This document shows positions 24,326 to 32,179 of a stretch of 64,000 nucleotides of DNA, in pieces. Position 1 is the stretch's first letter. Each line of letters opens with the position of its first letter. The notes under the pieces are model-generated. The model saw nothing but the letters and a program-made list of their open reading frames with translations, was not told where the DNA came from and searched no databases. The DNA is taken from assembly GCF_008315115.2 (NCBI RefSeq), contig NC_050179.1, forward strand, positions 11,184,057 through 11,248,056. The letters are read 5' to 3'. The position numbers and the translations under genes were made by a program. This stretch comes from Sander lucioperca (taxonomy: Eukaryota; Chordata; Actinopteri; Perciformes; Percidae).

Positions 24326-25573
24326 GGGGGGGGCAAACAGACATACTGCATGTGGAATCCTGTTTAGCTTCACCAGCACCAATATTACAAAATAATTTTA
24401 TGCTTAACATCCCATGTATAAAATTTCCCCATTTGGTTTCTATTCCCCTCTGAGACTCTCTGACACCAAATCCCATATCCTTATATTCTCCATGATTTAT
24501 GTGAAAACTCTCTGCTCTTTGGACAAGATCATGGTGGGCTGAGGTTTTGTTCCAATGGTAATTGCTCTCTAATGGCTTAGTGCCCAATACGTCATTTTGT
24601 CTCCCACACTGTGCAGTCTGTGGTGAATGTGAGGGACCCAGGGGTGTGGAGAGTGGTCTAAAGGAGCTTTGCTGTACTCTCTAATGAGGCTTCTTATCAG
24701 CCTGATGAGACTGTTATGGATGAGATGAGCTTTCTACTTTCTCCCCTTTGTACTCTGATTACTATAAAACACCATTAGTCACCTGTCTGAGACAAAAGAA
24801 GTACAACTTCTCCGGGCCGCACTCTGATGTCTATTTAAATTGTAGTGGTAATATCAGAGTCTAGCTGCAATAAGTCAGTGACAATCACTTCATCTTTGTT
24901 GATGCTGAATATGTCCTTGTCTCGCGGATACTGCAGATTACATCAAGAGCTCCATGTGCAGCAACAGCTCCTGCTCGCTGAATAGTGAGAATCCATATGC
25001 CACCATTAGAGACCCACCAGGACTTACCTGCAAGCACACAGAGAACAGCTATGTGGAGATGAAGTCCCCCTCCCACCGTGAAGTGCCCTTTGGAGGCACC
25101 GCCACCCTCCTGGGCAGTGCAAGCAGGAATGTCTATGATGTTGGTGAGTGCGTTGTTGCTCTGGTGTGTGGAGCTCAGCAGGGTCCTGCAGCTTATTGCC
25201 TCTCTGGCCATGTCCCCTGCTGTGAGCCTGTACAGACTTTGTAAGACTTAATAAGAGGAAATGTGAGCTGCCTCTCTATTGCATGCACCTTTCCTTTCTC
25301 ATTTCTTTCCTCAGCCAGTACCTGCCACTCTTCAGCCTCAGTGTTTCTCACATACCTCTTCTACTTTTTTCCCTCCTTCTTTCCTAATTTATCCCAGAAC
25401 CAAGTGTGAGTGTCCTGCAGGGACCCAATGGAATGGCTACCGGCTTCTCCCAGAGTCCCTATGACCTCCCCCGCAGCAGCCACATCCCCAGCCACTATGA
25501 CATTCTGCCCATGCGTCACAGCCCCACACACACACCCTCGCCACCGCCAGAAAGCCCCAGCTCCCTGCTCTAG
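614..25573 (+). CDS. megf11: MEGF11 (multiple EGF-like domains 11), 5' partial, 19 exons
   Basis: Coding exons: 614-860, 991-1111, 2903-3039, 4889-5101, 5558-5732, 10413-10533, 11353-11516, 11650-11752, 14538-14684, 16529-16663, 19651-19779, 20352-20480, 21082-21210, 21390-21518, 21622-21858, 21991-22154, 22260-22323, 24937-25143, 25398-25573 (TAG). All splice phases agree, giving 974 residues and a stop. Seen: 16 cysteine-rich EGF-like modules, a hydrophobic helix (AVMGIIFLLLIIMAMLSLFV), then a tail with NPSY, NPYATI and YVEM. Missing to the left: signal peptide, EMI domain and first modules. Family knowledge: MEGF10/11 are single-pass neuronal and glial receptors; MEGF11 takes part in retinal cell mosaic spacing and tyrosine-phosphorylated tail signalling. 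MEGF11 is preferred to MEGF10 because the C-terminus lacks the long Ser-rich end of MEGF10 and because dennd4a is next door. A megf10-type paralogue is the main alternative. Confidence 0.88.
991..1111 (+). CDS. megf11: megf11 exon: EGF-like module 3
   Basis: Begins after GCGACAG and ends before GTAGGT (phase 2 in, 0 out). The split codon TT|C gives Phe in SGAFC. It encodes CPSGSHGPQC and CQNGGTCHHITGDCSC. The upstream intron is only 130 bp. Confidence 0.92.
1112..2902 (+). other. megf11: megf11 intron with one MITE
   Basis: A 1.8-kb intron. It is AT-rich to about 2.2 kb, then carries the inverted-repeat element at 2244-2796. Nothing else was recognised. Confidence 0.8.
2244..2796. mobile_element. 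MITE with TAGCCTGG termini and 9-bp target duplication
   Basis: The termini are exact inverted repeats, TAGCCTGG and CCAGGCTA. They are flanked on both sides by GCACATGCC (2235-2243 and 2797-2805), a perfect 9-bp target-site duplication. Inside is a second inverted pair around GTAAGAATACAAT and TTGTATTCTTAC. No transposase is present, so it is non-autonomous. The TSD length suggests a Mutator-like or hAT source; the family is not assigned. The 155-codon open frame inside is judged fortuitous. Confidence 0.8.
2903..3039 (+). CDS. megf11: megf11 exon: EGF-like module 4
   Basis: Acceptor TTCAAAG; donor GTTTGC is a weak match to consensus. Phase 0 in, 2 out; AG|G gives Arg. Encodes GSVCAQPCPLGKYGINC and CRNGGLCDHVTGQCQC. 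Confidence 0.9.
3040..4888 (+). other. megf11: megf11 intron, no recognised content
   Basis: 1.85 kb of AT-rich sequence. No repeat, RNA gene or coding segment was recognised on either strand. Confidence 0.7.
4889..5101 (+). CDS. megf11: megf11 exon: EGF-like module 5 and first half of 6
   Basis: Acceptor CCTCCAG, donor GTAAGT; phase 2 in, 2 out (AG|C, Ser). Encodes CQDDCPVGTFGPQC and CPPGLYGLICDKYCPC. Module 6 is cut inside its fifth-cysteine loop, as in the human paralogues where a diverged, non-NGG loop occurs here. Confidence 0.92.
5558..5732 (+). CDS. megf11: megf11 exon: rest of module 6 and module 7
   Basis: Acceptor TTGTAG, donor GTGAGT; phase 2 in, 0 out. Encodes SCHPLSGECTCSAGW and CPPGYYGEGC followed by CTNGADCHPVTGTCTC. 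Confidence 0.92.
5733..10412 (+). other. megf11: megf11 4.7-kb intron with one hAT-like MITE
   Basis: The longest megf11 intron in view. It contains the element at 7281-7639. The remainder is unique-looking AT-rich sequence with several short open frames that show no family resemblance or codon pattern. Confidence 0.75.
7281..7639. mobile_element. hAT-like MITE, TAGGGCTG termini
   Basis: Starts TAGGGCTG, ends CAGCCCTA. The flanks are identical 8-mers ATTATCAC at 7273-7280 and 7640-7647, a perfect 8-bp target duplication as expected of hAT transposition. Near each end lie AT-rich palindromic TAGTCGACTA/ATTAGTC motifs. There is no coding capacity. The perfect duplication suggests relatively recent insertion. 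Confidence 0.9.
10413..10533 (+). CDS. megf11: megf11 exon: end of module 7, most of module 8
   Basis: Acceptor TTTCAG, donor GTACAG; phase 0 in, 1 out. Encodes GEECATMCPPGLYGPSC and CSPVDGSCICREG. The final G completes Gly-Trp with the next exon. Confidence 0.92.
11353..11516 (+). CDS. megf11: megf11 exon: end of module 8, module 9, start of 10
   Basis: Acceptor CCCTAG, donor GTAAGT; phase 1 in, 0 out. Encodes WHGVDCSILC, CSNGAACDPIDGTCTC and CSESCP. Confidence 0.92.
11650..11752 (+). CDS. megf11: megf11 exon: module 10
   Basis: Acceptor TTGTCAG, donor GTCAGT; phase 0 in, 1 out. Encodes DGTYGLECRERCDC and SHADGCDPVSGYCRC. The SHADGC loop replaces the usual NGGxC and is also a hallmark of the mammalian MEGF10/11 tenth module. 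Confidence 0.92.
11753..14537 (+). other. megf11: megf11 intron, no recognised repeats
   Basis: 2.8 kb. It has a short GT-rich run around 13843-13860 and otherwise unique-looking sequence. No coding or RNA signal was recognised. Confidence 0.7.
14538..14684 (+). CDS. megf11: megf11 exon: module 11
   Basis: Acceptor CCTGCAG, donor GTGAGC; phase 1 in and out. Encodes IHCDNVCPQGFWGPNC and CQNGGSCSPEDGTCVC. The last A joins the next exon to make Ile. Confidence 0.92.
14737..15250. mobile_element. TTAA-flanked MITE, copy A
   Basis: Terminal inverted repeats AGTGCTCATATTATGC and GCATAATATGAGCACT match exactly and are bordered on each side by TTAA (14733-14736 and 15251-15254). TTAA duplication is characteristic of piggyBac-type transposition, although the termini are not the classical piggyBac CCC type. 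At 514 bp it is non-coding. An inverted second copy lies at 33311-33822. Confidence 0.85.
15444..15474 (+). repeat. CA microsatellite
   Basis: Uninterrupted CA dinucleotide run in a megf11 intron. Confidence 0.95.
15704..15762 (+). repeat. GT microsatellite
   Basis: Uninterrupted GT run of about 59 bases, 230 bp after a CA run of opposite strand sense. The pair could form an intramolecular duplex. Confidence 0.95.
16529..16663 (+). CDS. megf11: megf11 exon: module 12, followed by a GC donor
   Basis: Acceptor CATGCAG; phase 1 in and out. Encodes CSPGFYGHRCSQSC and CVHSTGPCHHVTGHCEC. The reading frame and homology force the exon to end at CAAG|GCAAGT, a GC-AG intron with an otherwise perfect donor. 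Confidence 0.92.
16853..17298. mobile_element. Degraded hAT-like MITE enclosing a CA microsatellite
   Basis: The left end CAGAGATCTTTAACAGGGG and the right end GTTGAAGACCCCTG are imperfect inverted repeats. Flanking 8-mers TATTAGAG and CATTAAAG match at 6 of 8 positions. This resembles a common teleost element with GGGGTCC near its termini. A CA run at 16922-16970 has expanded inside it. Confidence 0.6.
16922..16970 (+). repeat. CA microsatellite
   Basis: Uninterrupted CA run of about 49 bases within the degraded MITE. Confidence 0.95.
18008..18353. mobile_element. hAT-like MITE, TAGGGCTGAAC termini
   Basis: Left end TAGGGCTGAACAATGA, right end TCATTCAACCCTA. The flanks AAAGACAT (18000-18007) and AAAGAGAT (18354-18361) match at 7 of 8 positions, consistent with an aged 8-bp hAT duplication. 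It is AT-rich and non-coding. Confidence 0.8.
19651..19779 (+). CDS. megf11: megf11 exon: module 13
   Basis: Acceptor TTTTGCAG, donor GTATGG; phase 1 in and out. Encodes VCPSGRYGRAC and CTNNGTCNPIDGSCQC. This is the first of four consecutive symmetric phase 1-1 exons of exactly 129 nt, one EGF-like module each. Confidence 0.93.
20352..20480 (+). CDS. megf11: megf11 exon: module 14
   Basis: Acceptor TCTGCAG, donor GTGAGT; 129 nt, phase 1-1. Encodes CPSGHWGPDC and CHNGAQCSAYDGECRC. Confidence 0.93.
21082..21210 (+). CDS. megf11: megf11 exon: module 15
   Basis: Acceptor GTCCCAG, donor GTTGAG (non-consensus at +3); 129 nt, phase 1-1. Encodes CPSGFYSRDC and CQNGADCDHITGQCAC. A GT microsatellite starts 43 bases after the donor. 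Confidence 0.9.
21254..21311 (+). repeat. GT microsatellite in short intron
   Basis: A 58-base GT run that fills a third of the 179-bp intron between modules 15 and 16. Such runs bind CELF and hnRNP L-type factors and can affect splicing. Confidence 0.95.
21390..21518 (+). CDS. megf11: megf11 exon: module 16 (membrane-proximal)
   Basis: Acceptor CATGCAG, donor GTGAGA; 129 nt, phase 1-1. Encodes KCPAGTFGYGC and CLNNATCDYVTGTCYC, ending CDQ before the juxtamembrane segment. Confidence 0.93.
21622..21858 (+). CDS. megf11: megf11 exon: juxtamembrane, transmembrane helix, tail start
   Basis: Acceptor TTTGTAG followed immediately by CAG (tandem NAGNAG); donor GTAAGA; phase 1-1. Encodes MMEELNPYTKISPARGS, the helix AVMGIIFLLLIIMAMLSLFV, the basic stop-transfer WYRQRQRDKG, then SVSYTQAMHITNTDYSLS. 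Confidence 0.92.
21991..22154 (+). CDS. megf11: megf11 exon: cytoplasmic tail with NPSY
   Basis: Acceptor CCCACAG, donor GTAAGT; phase 1 in, 0 out. Encodes CFSNPSYHTVAQC, an NPxY motif conserved in MEGF10/11/Draper-type receptors, where it binds PTB adaptors such as GULP. Confidence 0.92.
22260..22323 (+). CDS. megf11: megf11 exon: short cytoplasmic exon
   Basis: Acceptor TTTCAG, donor GTCAGT; 64 nt, phase 0 in, 1 out. Encodes SSTLKSRNGSEWRAYCNLND. It is less conserved than its neighbours; the frame is supported by phases on both sides. Confidence 0.8.
22730..23640. repeat. Probable nested MITE remnants
   Basis: TTATAAAC and ATTTATTAA-rich ends (22740-22815 and 23570-23640) resemble the two halves of a widespread teleost element rich in TTTATAAAC motifs. 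They are interrupted by a segment of different composition (about 22966-23520) that contains CTCTGATTGGTTGTTA. Boundaries are approximate and no target duplication was resolved. Confidence 0.4.
24250..24325 (+). repeat. GT microsatellite
   Basis: Uninterrupted GT run of about 76 bases followed by eight Gs. Confidence 0.95.
24937..25143 (+). CDS. megf11: megf11 exon: tail with YATI and YVEM motifs
   Basis: Acceptor CTGCAG, donor GTGAGT; phase 1-1. Encodes SCSLNSENPYATIRDPP and ENSYVEMKSPS. NPYATI offers NPxY/YxxI and YVEM fits the YxxM consensus for PI3-kinase p85 SH2 binding. Both are present in the mammalian proteins. Confidence 0.92.
25398..25573 (+). CDS. megf11: megf11 terminal coding exon
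   Basis: Acceptor ATCCCAG; phase 1 in; stop TAG at 25571-25573. Encodes EPSVSVLQGPNG, QSPYDLPRSSHIPSHYDILP and a proline-rich end PTHTPSPPPESPSSLL. The short end, without the long Ser run of MEGF10, argues for MEGF11. Confidence 0.92.
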
Positions 25574-27263
25574 ATGACACACCCTCCGCCCGGCTCTGAC
25601 AGGGTGCCGGTATCCAGGCAACGTTCAGCCAACTTTCAACCAACGGTTCTCCCTCTGTCTCAGAGTTTGTTTAATTAGATACTGAGATGTTGAGATAGAG
25701 GGACAGCCACAGCTCTTCTAACACTCTTTCTATGGCCCTGACGGAGAGAGAGGAGGAAAGAGTGTTCCACACACCAGCGACCATTCACCCATTTTATTTT
25801 CTTATAGAACTGATCACTCAAACTGCTGCCTGGCCTCTTTATGGACCTCCTGGAGTGGAACTTAATAGTTCCAAACAGCGCTAAGGGCAGCATACATGGA
25901 TTGGGTGAACAGATTATTTACAGGGAGAGAGCTATCCTCACGCTCATTTTTAGCCCATGAAATAGGTTTACTATTCAAGGGCAGTCAAGAGTTTACAATG
26001 CCCCCTAAACAGAAGTGATTATCTCCACAGAAAGGTAGGTATAGCAACCTTGACCGTTTCAAAACGTGAAGATATACAACATACATACATCAGAGTTCAT
26101 GAATTGTCACTGTGTGCAGCTGCTGCAGATCACAGTACAGCTGACATAAGGAGATTATGATCTTCTGCTCTGAGGTGAAGAAAAGTTCAGTCAATCAATA
26201 GAGAAGTTCTAAATGTTAAACACGGAAACCTGGCTGAGAGTGAACCAAGTCTGATAAAGCATGGATAAATAGTAAACTTTTGTAATGGTCCTTTATTCAC
26301 TGTTATCCAGTAATAATCACACAGCTAATATTAAGGTGATCCCTGTGTGTAACTCAAGAGCCTCTTTTAAGTTGCAGTGCAAATGAGGCGCTGTGTATCT
26401 GGAGATGTGTTCAATTAACCAGTGTTAAAGCATTATAGCATTACTAAGAGATAAATACATACATTAAGTCTCAAGTATAGATTTCCCCCCCACACTGATG
26501 AAGTGATCAGATATTGTGTTGTTTTCTGTGTGGAATTTTTCTTGCAAATGTCTTAGTTCACTTTTTTTTTTAATATTGGGTGTTAAGAAGGGATTGCTTT
26601 GACCTTTTATGTTTTGTATTTTTCAAGCTAATTGCTTTATCTATTAATTTGTATTAGTGATGGTAAATTTTTATCAATGTGACATTAGAATTTAAAAAAA
26701 AAGATGAGCATGATCAGATAATGGATGCCCACTGATGTAGATAACACACAATTTATCTTCTTGTGAGATGATCAGTGTCATTTTGTCTGTGTTTTTGAAG
26801 TTACTTAAAATGTTCTTTCTCTCCGTCGGACTGTAAATTGAAAATAAGGTTTCATCTGACCAATTCAAGACCCACGGTTACCCTGTGCAGTATTTACAAA
26901 GGGAAACACACTGTATGTAAAAAAGAAGAAGAAAAAAAAGAAAAGAAAAAAAAAGTCCATTCAAAACATTTATGTTTGTATCAGGCAAATTAACTTATTT
27001 ATTAATTGAACTGAATTTCTTCATTCACTATATGAATTCCATTTCACCCCTGTAGAAGCAATAACATGTTGACAATCGATGCCCAGACAGCATTTCATTA
27101 GTGCTTGACATTATGACATCTTTGACCGGTGTGGTGACAGTGGATCATATTTTATGTGACTGTTTTTCCTCCGAGGAAGGTTTTTTCCAGTTGCTGTCAT
27201 ATCAATGCTGCTTGTTGTTTTGGTACATAAGTTTCAAATTAAAAGCCTATTCTGCCGTCAGAA
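25574..27263 (+). other. megf11: megf11 3' UTR (extent inferred)
   Basis: Non-coding, increasingly AT-rich sequence after the stop. No AATAAA was seen before the ATTAAA at 27238. An A-rich stretch at 26921-26956 could cause internal oligo-dT priming. The end is inferred. Confidence 0.45.
27238..27243 (+). terminator. Candidate megf11 polyadenylation signal ATTAAA
   Basis: ATTAAA is the commonest variant hexamer and is followed about 25-35 bases later by a T/G-rich stretch. It gives a 1.7-kb UTR. Alternatives further downstream cannot be excluded. Confidence 0.35.
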
Positions 27264-27669
27264 ACCAGTTTCGGTCAGGTTAATACCCTAGATAGATAGA
27301 AGATTAATTTACTACTCATGTCAAGTGTTAGACAGGATATGTCCCTCGTCATCTATTGCTCTGAATATTGAAATGGCATGACTATGAATGTTGATGAGAC
27401 TGATGAATGAAGGATTCCACTCTAACAAAAAAGGAAATGTTAATTAAGTTTGTTACTGGGGTGTAAAAATGTTGTCCAGAGTCTATGGGTGAGGAAAGTC
27501 ATGGCCATACATTATTCTTGTTAAACACCTTTCAGATTCATGAACGTTTTGACAAAGTGCTCTCATATTAAATAAGCTTTTTTAGAGGACTGACAACTAC
27601 AAGATTCATACATTGTAGGCTTCACCGTTCTGTGCTACTTGTGATTTAAACAGAATTTTATTGTTTTAA

Positions 27670-28209
27670 AGGTCCAATGTGTAGGAATTTCTCCCATCTA
27701 GCGTTGAGATCATATATCGCAATCAACTCTCTCGCACCACGCAGTTCAAAGTACGTATTACAGCTATGGTAGCCTTCACGCTTCAAAAAGCCGGTCTCTT
27801 GCTCTTTTCAATATCCTTTTTCTTTTTCTGGGCGAAGAAGAAGACTCCTGTTCCTGAAATTTGGATTTTGAATATGTGTGGTCCTCCATGTTTCCTTCTT
27901 CAAACTTGCCGGGGCCGGGAAGCTATGATACTCATTAGCAGCATTAGCAGCACCTGTGAGTTTATCGTGTGACAGCGAAAACGAGAAAGGCGGAGCAGTA
28001 TGTCCTGTATGTCCCTTACCGGCTAACGTATTTCAAGATGGCGCATGAACGTCTACCCCAGTTCATGCGAATGCAAATGTAAAAATTTCAAGCCAATAGG
28101 AATACTTGGAATTGATGGTGGTGGTAAATATTCATGAAAAAGGACAAGTTTGTGAACGGGCAACACAGATTGTGATAATGAACAACTAAACACGTTACAC
28201 ACTGGGCCT
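27670..28209. mobile_element. TTAA-flanked MITE, AGGTCCAATGTGTA termini
   Basis: The left end AGGTCCAATGTGTA and the right end TACACACTGGGCCT are 14-bp inverted repeats with two mismatches. TTAA borders both sides (27666-27669, 28210-28213). It is 540 bp with no transposase. The termini resemble a widespread teleost piggyBac-type non-autonomous family. Confidence 0.75.
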
Positions 28210-28329
28210 TTAAAGTCTGTGAAGATGTTTTTAAGATGTAATTTTATTTCTCTATAACATTTGTATATAAAATCAAGATAATTTAAAAGCTGCTTACATG
28301 TTATAAGTTATAAAATATAACATATCTTA

Positions 28330-28495
28330 CATAATGATAACTTTTACTTTTTAGAGAACTTACACTACTTTAAGTAGCCTACATTTAGCTTATCTACTTT
28401 TACTTCAGTAAAATTTTGAATGCAGGACTTTGACTTGCAACGCGGTATTGCTGTGTTCACTTAAAGTATCTGAATTCTTCGTCCACCACTGCACA
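28330..28495. repeat. Fragment of dispersed teleost repeat
   Basis: ACTTTTACTTCAGTAAAATT and GAATGCAGGACTTTGACTTG, ending in TCGTCCACCACTG, are recalled as parts of a very common fish repeat. Only a piece is present and the ends are approximate. Confidence 0.45.
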
Positions 28496-30112
28496 GTCGA
28501 CGGCACAAATGTTGCATTTCTAATAACGAGTTGACAACTCTGTCTGATATCAGGCAAGACCATCACTGCAGCAAGGTGAGAAGTGAAACCACTGGATGTC
28601 TGCAAAGACTAGATTTTGGTTACTTTGTGGTATAATCTCCTGTCACGTGTGCAATAGACACTTCATTTTTTTTTTTTTACAGTTTTCTTTAAATTGTTCA
28701 TTTATGAGTTAGACTAACTATGTTAACTATGCAAATATAAAACAATCAACTACATAGACAAGACATAATAGAAACAAAATCATACTGTATTAACCATTTA
28801 ATGTGACTGGTATTTTATGCATAGTATCACATCATACGATTAGACACAACACTAACATTTAAAAGCAATTTATCGCAGTTTGTTACAAGACTGCAGTCTT
28901 TTCTAGGCCCTAACTGAACTACTGGCTCAGGTATTTAGTGACCTCAGCCACAACACCAACACTATAACAATGGAAACATGCATCTTATGCAGTAAAAACA
29001 ATGTGTAGTGTTAAGCCTGAACTGCCTGATACATAAAAGAGACATTGTGGGAATTGTGCATCATTATTAAGAAAGTTGTTTTTACTGAAATGGGATGACT
29101 GCCGTATTATGGGAACAGGTAGAAACTACAGTGAGCCAGCTCACTACAGTGAAGGAGTTCTGGTTGTTTCTCACTAGTAAGGAGCAGGTTTCCCGAGCTC
29201 CACAGATGATTGGATAAGCTGCTCAGCTGACGGCCAACAAGCCCTGAGTGATGCCTCACAGAAAGGAAATGCAGCCAGTATAAGTCAAGAAGTTAATGGA
29301 CCAAATACAACCCAGTACTCCAAAGAGAGCTAAAAAGAAAGAGAAGCATGACAAGACAAGGTCACACTGCAGCAGGGGGAGCACACCAGAGAGATTTCAA
29401 TTTTGCAGCTTGTTGAAGACCCTCTCAACAAATGTGATTTTTCACAGCTCAGAGGGGGCAGAGTTATTTCACTTTTTAGATGTCAAATGGAGAGCAGGGC
29501 AGATACTGAAAGGTGAAACGCTCAAACTGTGAAAATCAAATGTCTCTCAGCATGACTTCCTACTAAATAGGAACTTAAACAACTACTCATGTTCAAAAGC
29601 AGGTACCGCTGCTGCTGGGGAGCTGCTGCTGCCTTTGAACTGAGTCACTGTGACAGAAAAAAGAAAGATTTTTGAATTATTGACTCATTGTTCAGCCATT
29701 CTGGACCGATTTGGATTAGGTTTCAATGCAAAGTACATTGTAAAGTTGTATTTCCCTCCTCTGCTCAAGAGGATTATTATATTTTTACTGACACATAACA
29801 TCTGTACAATACAATCCATCATTTCTAATTTAGCAGCATCAACTGTGTCAGAGAAATTATTTCTTTTCTTACATATTTACATTTTAGGTATAACATGAAT
29901 TCTGACAGTAGAAAAAACACATTCCTTCTGTTCATATTCTGATTTCAGTGTGATGTGTGAAATAATTAAATTACACAAAGTTTGCATATTTTCAATTAAC
30001 TCACTATTTACATACTGTACACAAGCTAATTAAACTGGTATGTTTTCTGGTGTAATAAGGCAAGATAATTGTATTGAACATAGCACAAACAAGTATGTAT
30101 TTAAATGAAAGT

Positions 30113-30200
30113 TCCAGTCCAAATCCAATTCAAATTTATTTATAAAACACTTTTCAAAACAACAACAGTTGACCAAAGTGCTGTACAATCAGAGAGAACA
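30113..30200. repeat. Fragment of dispersed teleost repeat
   Basis: The stretch AATTCAAATTTATTTATAAA, then CTTTTCAAAACAACAACAG and CCAAAGTGCTGTACAA, matches from memory a very common fish interspersed repeat end. Boundaries are approximate. Confidence 0.5.
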
Positions 30201-30668
30201 AAAAGAGAGAAGAATAAAGAACACATCACAAAAACAACAAAACTTCACAGAGGAAAATGGATTGCAGGGGAATTAGTACTTTTAGGTTGTAAAGTACAAA
30301 ACCCTTGCCTATCTACCGAAGTAACAGATGATGTCAAATTGTAGCACAACACCTAACATTAGCAAAACAAGTGTGAGTTTCTTTCCAGACCAAGACCAAA
30401 GACACTTAGTTCCGGTGGGTTATACAGTATAGGTGCAACACATTGAATTAAACAACACGGACAGTCTATCAATTCAAAGTAGGACTGTCTCCAGGCTGAA
30501 TATTAACATGTTGTAAAATATTGCAGAGGAAAATAAGTACTGCATAGACTGTCCCTTAGCTAATGCAGGCCTTGGGCATAATCTTTTCTGCAGTAGTCAG
30601 CCTGTCAGCTATATATTTTAGCCAAAGCTGTTTTTCACAGAAGCTGCCACTGGGAAGAGGCTATACCT

Positions 30669-30768
30669 CTAAATGCTCTGACAGAGTTGCACCTTTGGTT
30701 TATTCTCAAGAGGCTGCACCTGGATGCTGACCACACTGCTGCTGGATAACCTGTCACTTTCACTTCGA
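30669..30768 (-). pseudogene. Isolated rab11a-like terminal exon (probable relic)
   Basis: Read on the - strand, the frame after an AACAG acceptor encodes SSVVSIQVQPLENKPKVQLC then QSI and a TAG stop. Family knowledge: vertebrate RAB11A ends in a hypervariable tail with an ENKPKVQ-type stretch and a CCxxI double-cysteine prenylation end. Here one cysteine of the pair is replaced by Leu, while the CQSI end could still be read as CaaX-like. RAB11A lies between MEGF11 and DENND4A in opposite orientation in human, which is exactly the position and strand found here. I saw no P-loop, WDTAGQE or NKSD exon on the - strand between 30.8 and 38 kb, so this looks like a decayed gene remnant. An unrecognised functional exon is possible. 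Confidence 0.6.
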
Positions 30769-32179
30769 CTGTTTAGAGCCAGTGTGGTAGATTTATGTGG
30801 GGTGAGGAAAAATGAACATAAAAGATTTATAAAATGACTGATACATGACTTCATCTGTTAAAGTTTGTATCTACCCGATTAATTATTGCCAACAGGAATG
30901 TAGTCAGTGCTCAGTTTAATAATGCTTTTATATAAACATGTACCATTTGACTGCAGTCTCCTGTGGATGAGTCCATAGCAGAGCTCAGCTGCAGATCTTT
31001 ATTGTGGTCACGTCCTGCTACAGGAACTGTGAGGATCCATCACACCAGAGCTGGATCTTTACTTAGCCACTCTTAATGCATAATCAGTATTCATCCCAGT
31101 CAGGGGGTTCATTTTCACCTCTTCCGTGTCTATACAGTAACTGCTCCCAAATTCAGATCAAAATGTACTTTGACACACATAACTCCTTTAACAAAGTAAG
31201 TCTGGAGCAGTTGCTATATGGACAAAAGATTTGTCTAAATCAGACTAATTAGAGAGGTCAATACATGGAGGAAGACTGAGAACACTCTGGTCATTTCCAC
31301 ATTATTTCAAAGCTGAGGCAGACTTTCATCTGAAATGTCTTTTTATTATTGGTATTATGTGGTGTTTTACATTAGAAAAGAATCTGATTAAGACTAAGCT
31401 TGTCATAAGTTTGGAGGAACTTAGCAATATCATCTATAGATGCATACGTGTTAAATGTTCATATTTAAATTTAAATTAGTAATGTTTCAGGACATAGACA
31501 AACAGAAGGGTTGAAAGGCCTATTGGCCACCAGGGGGCAGACATGGTGGCCTTATGTGTTTACAGTGGGTGAAGAAATGAAACTAATGACAATTGAGAGT
31601 TCTCTTTCTCTATGGGTGCTTCTCAATTATTGCCTCCCCACTAAAATCACAGAAAACATACAATTATTTATTATAGCTGCTCTGCAGCGATGGTCGGGGC
31701 CGAGCATTTTGAACTCACAGGGAAGGTATCCAAAGCACAATGGCTGATTTTGTATAAGACGTAGCATTGTGACTGTTGAGCTTTGAACTCGCAAGCTTTC
31801 CAGTTCAAAGGCAAACTCTGATCTCAGTGAGCTATTGTCCAGGGGATGGCTCCTTTAGCTATATTTTATTGAGTCAGCCTGGGTTGACTCAATAACATGA
31901 CTTTCCTTAACTGTAACTGGACTGATTGTTAAACAGAATCAGGTGTGTTAATGCAGACACACATTCAAAATATACAGGGCAACACAATGCCTTATTGGAT
32001 ACATATATGATTATTTTGCAACACCTTGGGCTTGAAACTCTGAACCATTGAAGCCATAGGCAGGCTCTGATCTCAGGGAACTATTATCTGGGTGATGGCA
32101 CAAGTTGCATTGCAACACCTAGTAGACAAGGAGCAGGCTTGCGTGAAAATGCAGAATTTAAAGCTGCTGTAAAAAAATA

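Larger units (their letters stand above)
22324..24936 (+). other. megf11: megf11 intron with repeats and GT microsatellite
   Basis: 2.6 kb. The middle part 22730-23640 resembles nested teleost MITEs, and a GT run lies at 24250-24325. An additional tail exon could be hidden here, since mammalian tails are longer at this point, but none was recognised. Confidence 0.7.

Noticed and set aside
24250..24367. Open frames made of Cys-Val or His-Thr repeats
   Set aside because: Translations of GT/CA microsatellites; the same holds near 15.4, 16.9, 21.3 and 44.5 kb.
30940..31000. Possible second rab11a exon on the - strand reading SAMDSSTGD, like the Rab SALDSTN motif
   Set aside because: Similarity is limited to five residues, with no GTPase motifs upstream and no convincing splice sites; treated as chance.
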